This document shows positions 12,675 through 24,104 of a stretch of 64,000 nucleotides of DNA, in pieces. This DNA comes from Opisthorchis felineus. Lineage: Eukaryota > Platyhelminthes > Trematoda > Opisthorchiida > Opisthorchiidae. The stretch is taken from contig SJOL01007269.1 of NCBI GenBank assembly GCA_004794785.1, forward strand, positions 1,006,188 to 1,070,187. Direction: 5' to 3'. The first letter of the stretch is position 1. Each line of letters opens with the position of its first letter. The notes beneath the pieces were generated by a model, which had not been told where the DNA came from, made no database searches, and saw only the letters and a list, made by a program, of their open reading frames with translations. Both the position numbers and the translations under genes were made by a program.

Positions 12675-13004
12675 GTAGACGTAACATGCTACTCATAAGG
12701 TTACTGAAAACTTTCGAAAGCCCACGACCAAATTTGCCCTTCCTGGGGCTTATCAGGTGGGCGCGGTTCCCGAGTTTACCTCAGCCTTATGTGTTACTTG
12801 AACCCAAACAAGAGAGATTCAGTTGGGTCTCTCGTGAAAATCAAATTGCTAAGCAGCTGAATGTATTTCGCTAATTTCTTGAAATTCGGGTTGAAATTTG
12901 CGGGAAACCCGAAAACTGCGCCTGAAGAATCCCAGGAAGTGGAAAACCGGCCGTGGGCTGTCGAAGACGTCTCAGCAACCTTATGAACAGTGTGTTATGT
13001 CTAC
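12675..13004. repeat. FB element with both inverted ends (~330 bp)
   Basis: This copy shows two complete inverted ends. The left starts GTAGACGTAACATGCTACTC and continues ATAAGGTTACTGAAAAC. The right ends CTCAGCAACCTTATGAACAG followed by TGTGTTATGTCTAC, an imperfect reverse complement of the left. Each inverted arm is about 100 bp and includes the CCCACGACC..GGGGCTTATCA..CCCGAGTTTACC portion. The structure is that of a non-coding foldback or MITE-like element. No transposase frame is present. Confidence 0.75.
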
Positions 13005-13150
13005 ATAATATATTGCGAAAGCGGCATATGGTACTAACTTAAACAGGAAGCGGTTCAATGCAGCACACGCATTTCAAGAACATCATATACGAGATATTCT
13101 GTGGGTCTGCCGTAAAAATCCAACTGGCATACAAATGAGTGTATTTTGCT
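13005..13150. repeat. FB internal module abutting the previous copy
   Basis: It continues directly from the inverted end at 13004 with the internal sequence seen in other copies: GGTACTAACTTAAAC, GCAGCACACGCATTTCAAGA, ACATCATATACGAGATATTC, and a final CAAATGAGTGTATTTTGC. The consensus FB unit is therefore probably longer than the 330-bp inverted pair. Confidence 0.65.
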
Positions 13151-13154
13151 GTTC

Positions 13155-15885
13155 CAGTAGGGTTGTGAGGTGTTTCAGTACACATCTGCCGACCATGATC
13201 CAAAGTTGAAAATAGTTCGTAAAGTTACTTTATTTAAAATGGGCAATGAAATTCATTGAATGGTCATTGATGACGATGTGAAGCGGATACGTTTCCTCAC
13301 ATCTCGGGAAATCACAATACTTTTGCCACTGCAATATCGAGGACACGTTTTCACAGAGCATCTGGTCAATCTGCATCTTTCGAGCTAGAAATAGCCAGGA
13401 TTAGAGTCGACAGAAAAATATGACGAGCCTACTCGCTACACATAACTAGGCAATACTCATGTAACCTTCAGACTGTCGGTGTGCGTTAAGCCAGTCTCTG
13501 AGTTTTGAACCCCGTCGAGTATTTCCTGTTCCGTTTCGTGACTCAACGCTGCCCACTCGGAATAATAGTGTTTCGGCTGACTGTTCTACTGCGTTATGCT
13601 TCCGAATGTATTCTTATAATTCACCATATGGTAGACAGCACAATGCTGCTTCCTAAACACCAGATGAATATTTTTGCCGTGGCCCATTCCGAAAGAGTAA
13701 ATGTCTCTGGGCCTACTGGAATGACACGCGATTCAGGATCAAATTCGGCTAGATAAGTAGTTTGAGACGATTGCTAGGAGTTTGTAGTAGTCTGCTACCG
13801 GTTTCGCCGTGGCTCACATGGTAGGCATAATCCAGGGAAGCTGACATAATCAATTTCTGACATGAACAACTAGAATTTACTTTTAAGCGCATGTGCTTGA
13901 TGAAGTTACTGGACCAGGAGGATCGATACATTCCTCTGTGGTCAGGAACACATTGATACTGTTCCGCATAAGTTGCAACCTACAGGCTCTCTTGAGTTTT
14001 CGTTCTGAAGATATTCAAGAATGTTTCAACTGTTTCTGAACTAAGTAGTACGAGCGTTTTGCGGTTTTGAGCAATAGTCTCATACTACTTCCTTCATAAG
14101 CAACCGAATCCTTGTTGAATATATTCACAACGGAACCTCTTGGCAGCCTGTGTACCACACATTATGCAAAAGAACAGCTATACACTACTGATCACAAAGG
14201 ACTCCATCGACTCTCCTGCTCTAGCCATTTCATCATGCACATGGGCTTGGAAATAATCACTCGATCAAAATGTCATTCATACCAGGGACTGACTCTCTCA
14301 GGTTCCGGAGATCTGAGCCTCAAACAAGGCCAAATTGGTGGTGAGTTGTCGGCGGATTTTCAACCTTGGTCCTGTACTACTTCATTCACAGTATAGACAA
14401 TAATTAATAAAATCGATGTCATTGGATCTTATTTGTTCATACCATCAGAAACGTGTTTATGCTGTCACCGTTCGGCTTTCCTTGAGTCATTTTAGGGAAC
14501 CTGAAACCCCCACATGTCGAAGCAAAGCGGAGCACATTATGCGAAAACATATCAGTGTGCAACTTGGCAACGACCAACTCCTTCGAGCTCTTAGATCTAG
14601 CAATTTCACCATGCAAATTGGCTGAAAAGGATTGACAAATCTTGACATAGACACCAACACCAACAATAAAGCATTTTTAGTGTATAAAGTCTGCGCATGC
14701 CAGTATGCTTGAATAGAGTCGGTGGACTGCGGAGAGATTGTGATTGTATGCCATTGGAACGTGTAACGTGTGAAAGCTTCCTGAAACCTACGTAACAGCT
14801 ACAAATTTACTAGAAGTCCGATTTGATCTCACTCCATGGAAGACAATGATATCCAGTGTCACAGAATGAATAGTTGTAAGCTGTATCTTGCATAGAGTAA
14901 TTTTCTGTGGAGACGGAGCTGATTTCTGTTCTGCCTCTGTTCTGTAACAATGAAAAACCTGATGCTTTTGATAAGAGGACAAAGAATCTGTGTAAGGGCA
15001 ATGCGAGCCCTTATTTGAGAAGTTATCCGGTGGGTTTGAGACTTTTTGTACAACACAAGTATCTAAGATGTTGCCAGCTCTTTGTTAAATTATCGAATTA
15101 GATTTACGATCATCTTTTGATTTACCCAAGCAACTCGAAAACTTGTTTGGCCCAACTATTCAGCTATTCTTACATATGATGTGGAAACTTGAGGAAGAAG
15201 CTTGGTCTGATGCTTCAAAAAACATACAGGGGTTTCAGAGAGTCTCAGCCTCGTGGAAAACTTACATCCTTAATGGGGATCACCATCGACTAGGCGTAGA
15301 TGAGGGCACTGGTTTGACCGTTTACGGCTTGTTGACGATTCTTTTGGAGCCAGCCACTCAGATATACGGAGTTCTATAGATTAGCCACAGGCAAACGAGC
15401 CTAAACTACCATCAACCGCAAAGAACTTTAATAGCCTGTGACAGTACAGCCGGTGTACAGTAGTTTGAAAGATTGCTATCCTAATTTAGCTGAAAATATG
15501 CTCCGGTAAAAGTACCCTAGTCTTCCTTACTTCTCAGAACCGTACCACCGTAAACCATGCATCAGACTCGATCTACCGATTACACTGCTTCAGCATGAGC
15601 CTAAGAGAAACAACATTCATTCTTTCCAAATCCACTGGTCTCAGCAACTAATCTTCCTTTTTTTAAAATAATAATAATATTCCAACATGGACCAATTCAA
15701 ATTTGAAAGTAATTAATTCAACAACTCACCAGAGAGACAGTGTTAATTATTGCAAGTACTATTCGACATGGTATGTTGCACAGCATTTTTCACTGGGGTT
15801 GGTGGTACACTCTCTATCTGCAAAAAAGACAAACAAAAAAATAATAGAATCTTTTTTAATTGCGCTACGTCGAAGGGAAGTGTCC
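13155..15885. other. No gene recognised
   Basis: I saw no convincing exon, RNA gene or repeat copy. Open frames are of chance length. A short stretch at about 14880-15050 is open in several frames at once, which argues for local lack of stop codons and not for coding. Confidence 0.4.
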
Positions 15886-15945
15886 TGGTGATAGACGTAA
15901 CGTACTACTCATAACGTCGCTGAAAGCTCCTCGACAGCCTGGTGA
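15886..15945. repeat. FB end fragment
   Basis: It carries TAGACGTAACGTACTACTCA followed by TAACGTCGCTGAAAGCTCCT and CGACAGCCTGG. This matches the first ~50 bases of the FB end, then homology stops. Confidence 0.65.
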
Positions 15946-16094
15946 CTTGAATTTACCCATGATTTCTGTGATACGCTCGTAACTGATAATATCGGAGGTT
16001 GAAAAATATGGTGGCAGAATCTGTGGAACAGGTGGTTACATCCTCCTGCCCAACTTTGGTGAACCGGAAAACCACTAGGGTCGGGTTTCATCTC

Positions 16095-16300
16095 TAATAC
16101 TACTTTTCAGCATTGCACATCCCTGGCCGCGCCGGGACTTGGACGAGGGGAGCTTAATGTATTTATTCCATCAGCGCAGGACAGCACACGTCTGAAGAGG
16201 TGGTGTTTGTCCCTAAGTAAGCCACCGGTTTGCCAGACGAAAGTGGAACTCTTCTAGTTATATCAATGTGTTAACTAGCCAGTCAAAACTTCTCGTTCGG
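16095..16300. repeat. Dispersed repeat C, copy 2
   Basis: CAGCATTGCACATCCCTGGC followed by CGCGCCGGGACTTGGA matches the repeat C core at about 3555-3600 and 34745-34790. The similarity fades downstream, so the boundaries are approximate. Confidence 0.45.
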
Positions 16301-16304
16301 GCGT

Positions 16305-19300
16305 AAGCTGATTACTTGCGGTTGGAGCTGGTACTTATAAAGTTTATATACGCATATTACATCCGCTGGTACGCTGAAGGAACTGTCTAACCATGAGCTA
16401 TGTGAATACAAAGCCAATGATATTAATGATGACCTCGGTGCTTGGAATTGAGTTAAAAACCAGCACTGTCAGTCCGTTAAGCGCAGACGACCCTGTACTC
16501 TAAACTTTCGATTGATATCAGTTTAGCCTGCTTTCAGAAGAAAGTACATTTTATGCTGCTTTCTGTTATGTCTCCGCGTAAATGACTCATTTGACGTCCT
16601 CGAACTGTTTTCGGTGGTGCTGGGAAATTTTGAACGCTCGGCTTCATTTAACGGAGTATCAGCGCCCAACAATTCTCAACGCAACTCTCTGGAATAAAAT
16701 TTCAAGGCAAGTTGAACCAGGAATGTTTTTAGCTATGACTGATTTGCGTCCAAAAGCAACTTGGATGACCCCTGAACCTGAGCTGGTCCATAAAAAACCC
16801 GGTCCCATAAACTTGTCTGACGTTGGTGTTACTCTTGATTTCGTGACCCAATAACCCGTGTAATTCACTCTCTGGCATCTTCAGTCTTATTCTCATTCAG
16901 TTTCCTTCAACAAAGCGTACGCATTCCTGGTTCCCACATAACCTTTCACGTGATTTCTGTTTCCATATTAATTTGTTATGCATCAACCAAGAAGACCAAT
17001 CAGTGAAAACAGGCTTTGTTCACTGCCTTCGGTTTTCTTTGACTTTCTCAGGTATCTTCAACCATTTGCTTGATCTACATTATAAGTCTACTTCAATAAA
17101 TCCCCTTACCGCAGCAGCACTGGGTCAAAATTTCACGTGATTTCTATTGCGGCTACGCACTCATTTCTGATTAATAGCATGCCTTGCTTGAGCGAAATTG
17201 AACAGATTTCGGTCAGTTGTGGTGCTATCTGTGATTCAATACGAATTAGGAGTCAAAGGATATCCTCGATGGACTTTATTGTTACCACTCCAAGTGCAAC
17301 TGACTTCAGACATTTATCCTTCAACGTGATAAATTAATCATGTCTCCGTCCAATGGGTTATTGTACGCTGCCCATGAAGCACCCGGAGAAGCCGTTAGCA
17401 GGGGAATACGTCGACGCATTGGAGGGTTTACAAATTCAACTTCCACAGTCCCTACTGGTCTAATTTATTTGGGAACGAACGTTTTCGTAGATCACCAACG
17501 GTGTCTGTTTGATGAGCCACAAAAAGGGCCAAACTGGTAATCTTCCAAAGGGCTAGCGAATAAACAGCCCCAGTTGTCTATTTCATCCCCAGCTGTTCGA
17601 CATGAGAGTAAGCAGATCAGTCGAATGATCTACCAAGGACCGCGCCAAACAGTTGTGTTTCCGACAGCCGTATCTCTTTGTCTGACCGAGAAAAATAAGG
17701 ACATATTGCATTCACGTTAGTTTGAGATTTTTTCGTAAACAATGCAGTACAGTCGTTGTAACAGAATGATTAGTTTTTCAGGGGAACACTGGCATAATTG
17801 GAAAGAAGTGGTCAGGTTTGCATTCCACTCGCTCTTTGGCGACCGGTCATTGAACGACCTCAACAGCAATATGACAGAAGGTGTACAAACTACTGAAGGT
17901 ATCCCCAATTATAAAAGCTTTAAAGTCTGCTGTACCAAACTTTCATAGTAGAACCCACGTTCCTTCCGTAGAACGTGGGTTGTGAAAAGCCAAACTTAGA
18001 AACATGAACGTTCGGACAAACATGGAAACCAATATTACAATTGCCTGCTAACACAGACAGCCTCTCTAAAGAAGAACTTCGCATACATATCCGTATCCTT
18101 TCATATCAAATTTTCTGTCTTGTATACAGCATATTCTGCAGGCCCGGTCTTGGGTGGTAAGTTCTCGATGGAGTAACATGTTGGTATTCCGACTGGATAA
18201 GTATTCCTGCCAGATGAGTATGTTTTATCCGTGGCGTATACTTTATTACACATCGAAAATTTTGCATGAGCTCCAAGACTGTCTTAAGGCCGCAGAACAC
18301 CTTCACGAAGTTCAGTGTGCCTGCCTCAGGCTCCGCGAGTGCTGCGTCAACTGAGTCAGCAAAGGTTGAAAATGGGCCGTCAGGGAGTTCCATTTTGCAA
18401 CAGTCAGGAAGTACTGTTCTGTCCTCAATATTCTAAAGCATGCCATGTGTCAAATTAATTGAGTCGTGTGTCATGTGTCGAAAAGATGGCTACGAGAAAC
18501 GAAATCATGTAGCCGTGTCCTGAGAATTGCCTTCACTTACAGTATCAATTCATCTTGAAAGTGGTTCCACCTGCTCCTAATTTTTTTCTAATGATTTTTT
18601 ACCATAATTTTGTAATTGACAAGTTAATCCTGCGGAAGTAATTAAAAAGCATGAATATCCTATGATCAAACTCACTGAACTTTTACCGACAGAGAGTAGA
18701 AGCGGCCCACCCGAAATCTAACTAATGGCGGCCTCAGTTGTACGGTTCGTGTAGCTCAGTCGAACGGACCAATCATAATCCTGGACAAATCCAGCCAATT
18801 AAAGACCTGCAGATTGCACCGTTGATCAAAGATCACACAACGCTACTCTATCCGCCCACAAATGGACACCTCAAACTATGTGGATCGAACAAGCCAATTT
18901 CTTACTAAAATTGATCGATTTGGTAGTGCATACGAGATTCACTATCTGCCGTGAGAAAAAATGCATCAACCACATGTAGTTCCAAGAAAAAAAAGCTTGA
19001 CTGAACGTAATTATGCAATCGGTACGTGGACGCCTTCAGGTTAGGTTTCGTTAAAAATGTTACAAGCCAGGACGATATTTGAAGGCGGGACAAATGGGGG
19101 TCCGCCCAACAGATTGAGCAAAGTACACTAATTTTAGAACAACGGCTTGAGCTCAATAGTAGAGTGCGTGTCCAAGAAGATATCTGGTTTGTGGCAATAT
19201 TGATCAATCATCGATTTTTCAGCCAGAAGAACAGCCAGAAAACCGCTGCATTCAGAGGGCGCTTAGCTTTCTTCCATACTTCATCGTTCCGAATAGTGAG

Positions 19301-20455
19301 TGCATCGTCATCTTGGATATGGAATGTACGCAAGCCTGGTGATGTTGATTAGGTTATACGTGGACCTATCACAGTCACGTCAAATTTCAAAAGGTACTTG
19401 TAGATTTTGGGACTACATTAGTGCTGAGTCAAATTTCGGTCAATAGTTTAGAAGTATGTTTACCGTAACTACACAGCCACAGTATTTCACGCGTGTAAAT
19501 TGAAAGCAGATGTACTTGCGTACAAGCTACAAAAATGCATTTACAAATAGCATGCGAATATCACATACTGTGGTATTCTGTAAACGTCCCAAACTACAAA
19601 TAATTGTGTTTTGAAGCTTTGAAGTAACAGTGAGAGAGAGCTGTCACAATGAATGTACGTATGCGAGGCTTGTTTTTAGCTCTTGTTTCAATAAGTTGGT
19701 CTCCAAACTAAACACCATGAACATTGGTGCCTAAAATAGTCACGACTATTTCGTATAACTCAGACGCCTAAAAATAGCACCTAACAAACGGCGAATATGC
19801 AGGTATGTGACCTTAAGTAAGGGGGATTCCTTTCCACTTCGGAGTAGACTGAGAGTCTATTTTAACTACACAAGTTGCTTCTTTGTATTCACTTAAATTC
19901 AGGAGTCAAGCACACAAGATCGAATTCACTGGGATCGCGTAGTGAACCACATGCCTTAGAATGCACCAACCCGAAAGATACAAAGTAACACACACTAATC
20001 CAGATTTTTTTTCAAGCAGGAAACACATCCTGAGATAGGAAAATAGTTCTAACCTCAACTGGTCAAGAAATTCCGCCGTGACGTAACAAAATCTCGTATT
20101 CTACGAAGTAATATTGATGGCCATCTTGTGCTTAGGGGACTCAATGAAAGCAGTCTGCCATTTCACTTCACTCCAGTCCTCATGTGAATATCTGCGACCT
20201 GTTGTTTCTCGGGTTCTGACTTGATATTAACTGCTTGCTTTGCTTTTCTGGTTTTCGGCTAACGTATTTGCTCTATTAGTTATGCCCACTGTGGGCACCT
20301 TACTCGACAAAAACGTTTGTTCTGTACGTGCCTGAAAAGCTTCTACAACCGATAGAACGGGAAGGATAAGAACCGACGAGTTAGGATTATAATACTATTT
20401 TTTAGGTTCCTATTCTGAGCTCCATGGTGATCTGCCAACCCAGCCATGGGCTGAA
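16305..20455. other. No gene recognised
   Basis: This is a long stretch without an identifiable exon or major repeat. An FB-like fragment near 17505-17530 (GTTTGATGAGCC..AAAAGGGCCAAACTGG) and the hairpin at 17952-17981 are the only structures noted. Confidence 0.4.
17952..17981. other. Perfect 11-bp hairpin
   Basis: AACCCACGTTC (17952-17962) and GAACGTGGGTT (17971-17981) are exact reverse complements separated by an 8-base loop (CTTCCGTA). There is no T-tract or gene beside it, and no function is apparent. Confidence 0.6.
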
Positions 20456-20457
20456 AT

Positions 20458-20487
20458 ATATATATATNATATATATATATATATATA
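20458..20487. repeat. (AT)n microsatellite with an N
   Basis: This is an uninterrupted AT dinucleotide tract of about 30 bases apart from one N near 20467. The N suggests an unresolved base or a length ambiguity in the assembly. Confidence 0.9.
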
Positions 20488-20489
20488 GT

Positions 20490-20815
20490 GAGAGATATCC
20501 CTTATTTCGCCCGATATGAAAAGCGACATTGCAGTGAGTGTCTTACAGTTCACCGGAAATGAATCAGAAACGCATTAAAGGTTGCTTGACTGTTGTGGGA
20601 CATATATGTAGCCAAGCCGTTTGCCAACTGATCAACGGGTCCCAGTGAAGCGCAAAGCCACCGAAAAACAATTCTACGACCAAAAAGCACTTTCCGAACA
20701 CCTACTTCATGGGTTACGAGCTACCTTTTGAAATTCAGTGGCAACAACAAGCCGGAATTCTTCATATTCAAGTAACAATTTTGAGCGTTTGGTGTGGTAC
20801 TATGCACTGTATGAT
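20490..20815. other. No feature recognised
   Basis: I see nothing supportable between the AT tract and the repeat D fragment that follows. Confidence 0.4.
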
Positions 20816-20816
20816 A

Positions 20817-20865
20817 TTGTTGGCTGTTGATCGGTTTGCCGAGCTTGGCAGTTGATTTAGAGCTG
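20817..20865. repeat. Repeat D end fragment
   Basis: TTGTTGGCTGTTGATCGGTT followed by TGCCGAGCTTGGCAGTTGAT matches the outer ends of the inverted element at 23921-24100 and the copy at 21885-22000. Confidence 0.6.
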
Positions 20866-21884
20866 ATACGAATTGAGACGCACGTACGGATAACCTAAAC
20901 AAAGCGCTTGTGATTCGATCCCGTGCATGTGACGAAAAAGGAACCTTTTTTAGTCAAATGAATATGAGATTCCAATAAAAATAGGTGAAAATCACTTGAT
21001 CATTTCTGTCCAAAATCCCCCGTAAACTTACCGTGGAATTAGTTTTAGCTGCCGACAGAACACAACCGGCTTTTAGTGTAGGTATCACAGTAGAGAGAAA
21101 TAGAAGTAAACCGCATCGAAAGATCGCAAAATTGTCACGGATAAACGGCGTGAAATACAAGCGATCACCAGGAGTAATGAAATTAAGTTATTTTGATAGT
21201 GCAATAACCATTAATGATCCAAAAAATGGCACCGAGTAAGCGGACAAATGAGCGATTGGAATAACAACACAGACGGTGAGAACGGATAACAGCTAGCCTT
21301 CGGGTGAAAAGACCAGGTCCAAATGAGTTCATGGCGCACATCAACAAGCAAGTGTCTTTCCGTATTCCTATATATTTATCTGCACCGTCGAATACTCTGC
21401 GAATTCAAGTTGTCACAGTTTGTTAAGCGGGACACATCGATCTAACTCACGAGTATTATGACCATAGCCTATCATATATGTAAGCGCCAGTCTCCGTTTG
21501 TGAACTTGACCAAAAGAATGCATGATTTGCACCTATTCAAGAGTAGCTAACTTCTGACTGTAAAGACGCTTAAAAATCAACTTGAGTTTATCATACCTTG
21601 TCACAGCGTCGTCCTAAATACGACGAATACGATGGAAGTAATTCCATAAACCACCAGTTTCAGGCGCTGACAAATTCGGCGGGTTCTGACGAAATAAGTT
21701 TGAGTTTTAAATGTTATTTTGCAAGAACCTGTGCTTTTCTATCGAACGCTGAGAACACTTCATACTGGTCACAGTGTAGCCCCAAATTTCCCCTACAATG
21801 CTATATTTCGGTATAATTTGCTATGATCTCACTTAATTTTCCCACTTGTCAGCCAATTTCATTGCTGTCCAGGTGAGGTTATCG
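20866..21884. other. No gene recognised
   Basis: Short open frames of chance length only. I recognised no repeat copy. Confidence 0.4.
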
Positions 21885-22000
21885 GGTGTTGAGCAGGTGT
21901 CTGTTGATCTGCTCGCCGAGCGTGGCAATTGACTTGCACACGTTTCGTCACCGTACGAGGAGATATCATCAGTACTCAGCTGGGTAGGTCTCACTGGATG
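21885..22000. repeat. Repeat D, half element
   Basis: It contains CTGTTGATCTGCTCGCCGAG, then CAATTGACTTGCACACGTTT, then CGTCACCGTACGAGGAGATA. These segments recur in order in one arm of the foldback at 23921-24100 and partly at 36171-36262. Confidence 0.65.
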
Positions 22001-22073
22001 GTCCCAATGATCTCACTGCATTTTCGATCTTAGCAGCATAACAAGGTTCTTATCAGTTTCTGTCAAAATCAAT

Positions 22074-22340
22074 TCACATTACGGGGTTGACCTGTTCGGG
22101 TGTGTGCTGTGCTTGTTCAAATACAATGCCCGTCTGTGCAGTAGAAACAGAAAAGTTACTTCGAGTTTCATCTACGCCAAGCAGGTTGGAAACAAACTCC
22201 TGAGGAGGTCTGAAGAGCAGGGTTGAAGAAAAGGCAACGGCACAAAAACTGCTGAAACTGAAATAGGCCACTGGAATTGTGCAAACTAATGGGATCTCAA
22301 ATAAAACGATGGCAGTGGGTAGCAGCTTGAACCCACGCAC
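22074..22340 (-). other. Unassigned hydrophobic open frame
   Basis: This minus-strand frame of 88 codons starts RGFKLLPTAIVLFEIPLVCT and continues IPVAYFSFSSFCAVAFSSTL, which could be one or two membrane segments. A hydrophilic tail with an NFS glycosylation-type site follows, ending EQVNPVM and a stop. A possible acceptor (CCCATACAATAG) lies just upstream on that strand. The length is within chance for the window and I recognise no family. It might be a last exon of a membrane protein or simply non-coding. Confidence 0.2.
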
Positions 22341-22442
22341 TATTGTATGGGTAAGATAGGGCTTTCATGAACTGCCTTTGTAAGGGGGCTTAATTGAAGT
22401 AACTGCGTGAGAGTGAATAAAAACCAGTAAACAAGTAATCAC

Positions 22443-22600
22443 GTGAGGTGGATTAATCATAATGCTAATCAGCCGCTCATTTGAGGTGTTCAAACTACTA
22501 ACTGGGAGGTCGCGGGTTTCGTGAAATCTGCATTTCTGATGATTCCCAGTAAGAATGAAACAACTGTGCGGTGCTCCTCGGTTTTTCAGCATAGAATTAT
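22443..22600 (+). mobile_element. SINE-B copy, truncated
   Basis: It matches the fuller copy at 31715-31960: AATGCTAATCAGCCGCTCAT, GGAGGTCGCGGGTTTCGTGA, TGATGATTCCCAGTAAGAAT, CTCCTCGGTTTTTCAGCATA. The GGTCGCGGGTTTCG block resembles a tRNA-type B box. An internal deletion removes part of the sequence after the first block. Confidence 0.6.
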
Positions 22601-22609
22601 CTTAGAATA

Positions 22610-23915
22610 CACGAAGAAATCGCAAGTGAAATTGACAAATCTCCTGACTATCAAAAAATAGCCTACTTAAATGGGGATGACATGCGAGATGCTAACTGCT
22701 AACTGGCATTCAGTCTGAAGAAGACTTATGATGCACCGGTTGGGAATTTCTCATAGACACAAGTTGGGTACCTCCAGGCTTCCGTTATTTGTTTTTCAAA
22801 CATGGACCGTCCACAAGTGTGTTTTGTCCTGAATTGTCTCAACATTCGGATGCCAAGTATAACGCATATCGCATTCAATGGTTCTACATACCTTATCGTG
22901 CCGATGGGGGTAAAGTTTATCAAACCATTTCGATACCTGAATTTCCCTCCGTGGTTCTAGCAATAATTAGACGAAATAACTATGTGCTTGGGACCATTCA
23001 GGATATTTGTTTTACCGGTTATCACCTACGTTCGTGCACCTCAAAACGGTTTGATCCATACTTACATCATTTCAATGGGAACTTCTACTACCGTGAGACA
23101 TCAGGGATAGTTGACCTTGCGATAATTACAGCAGAGCACTGCTACACCATTTTGCCTAGCCCGAAGTTAGTGACTACAATCCAGTTATTGTGTATATGTA
23201 ATTTTGTATAGAAACCGAATAAGTGGGCCGCAGCCCATCGCACTTTTGAAGAGTGTTTGTACTTGAATTTTTATCCACCTTAAACGGTTCATATTCGCTG
23301 GTTCACCGCCGGTAGTTGATTCGCAGTTTTGTATAACTAGGTTTGTTAATACCATTTTTCTGCTTTCGCTTATATCACCGCCATTTTCTTGGCAGACCGT
23401 TGTTAATCTGGCCCTTTTTAGCTTAACTAGCGTAAACATGTTGAATATTGAACATTCGGTCTCAAGCTGACCACTATTGGTTTCCTTGTTCTCGTAAGCT
23501 TGAACGTTGAAGCTATTTTATGGGCGAATAAGAAACCCGTATCCTTTCTTACATCAGTTGAAGTGCATTTCCAGTATTCTTATGATTTCTGCAAGTACGC
23601 TGGTAAACACATTAGTTGTCGTGTCACTCGTTCGATGGATAATTTAGAGAAATCGTTGGTCCCCCCAAACAAACCTTCTAGACGGCGTATATATAATAAC
23701 ATATATATGCATACATGCATATATATAACAACATAAAACTTTTTACAAAAGCTAAACCACAGACGAACCTGGTAAGTGAGTGCAGTTGACAATGTAGCAG
23801 CCATAAATGTTTGAAATTGGCCATTCCGATGAGGCCAACATAAATCATTTTGGATCGTTTCCACATTGAGCACATCAAGAAATGGCAGTATGTTGAGCAA
23901 CTGGTAGCTCGAGTA
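22610..23915. other. No gene recognised; long open frame of doubtful meaning
   Basis: A plus-strand frame of 140 codons runs 22789-23211. A few frames of this length are expected by chance in 64 kb, and it has no recognisable domain. An AT-rich tract at 23688-23730 contains the palindrome-like ATATATATGCAT/ATGCATATATAT with a two-base centre (23701-23726). Confidence 0.35.
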
Positions 23916-23920
23916 CGTTT

Positions 23921-24100
23921 ATTGGCTGTTGATCAGATGGCTGCTGATTTGTTCGTCGAACATGCAACCGTTTCGTTGCCAGACGAGAAGATATCTTCAG
24001 TGTACGGTGACGTCTTTATCACTTGGTGACGAAACGTGTGCAAGTGAATTTTCAAGCTCGGCGAGGAGATTATAAGTCATCTGATCAACAACCAACATCA
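23921..24100. mobile_element. Repeat D foldback element with long inverted ends
   Basis: The left end TTGGCTGTTGATCAGATGGC and the right end TCATCTGATCAACAACCAA are near-perfect reverse complements. The similarity continues inward, imperfectly, for about 85 bases per arm: GTTCGTCGAAC, CGTTTCGTTGCC and GAGAAGATATC on the left face GCTCGGCGAGGAG and GGTGACGAAACGTG on the right. The element is about 180 bp with no coding capacity, so it is MITE-like. Its arms match the half copies at 20817, 21885 and 36171. Confidence 0.65.
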
Positions 24101-24104
24101 ATAA

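Noticed and set aside
22789..23211. 140-codon plus-strand open frame (SVFCPELSQHSDAKYNAYRI near its start)
   Set aside because: A few frames of this length are expected by chance in six frames of 64 kb at this composition. No domain, no clear splice sites and no repeat-protein similarity were seen.
23688..23730. AT-rich palindrome as a cruciform or origin
   Set aside because: It is explained by simple AT sequence and has no other supporting signal.
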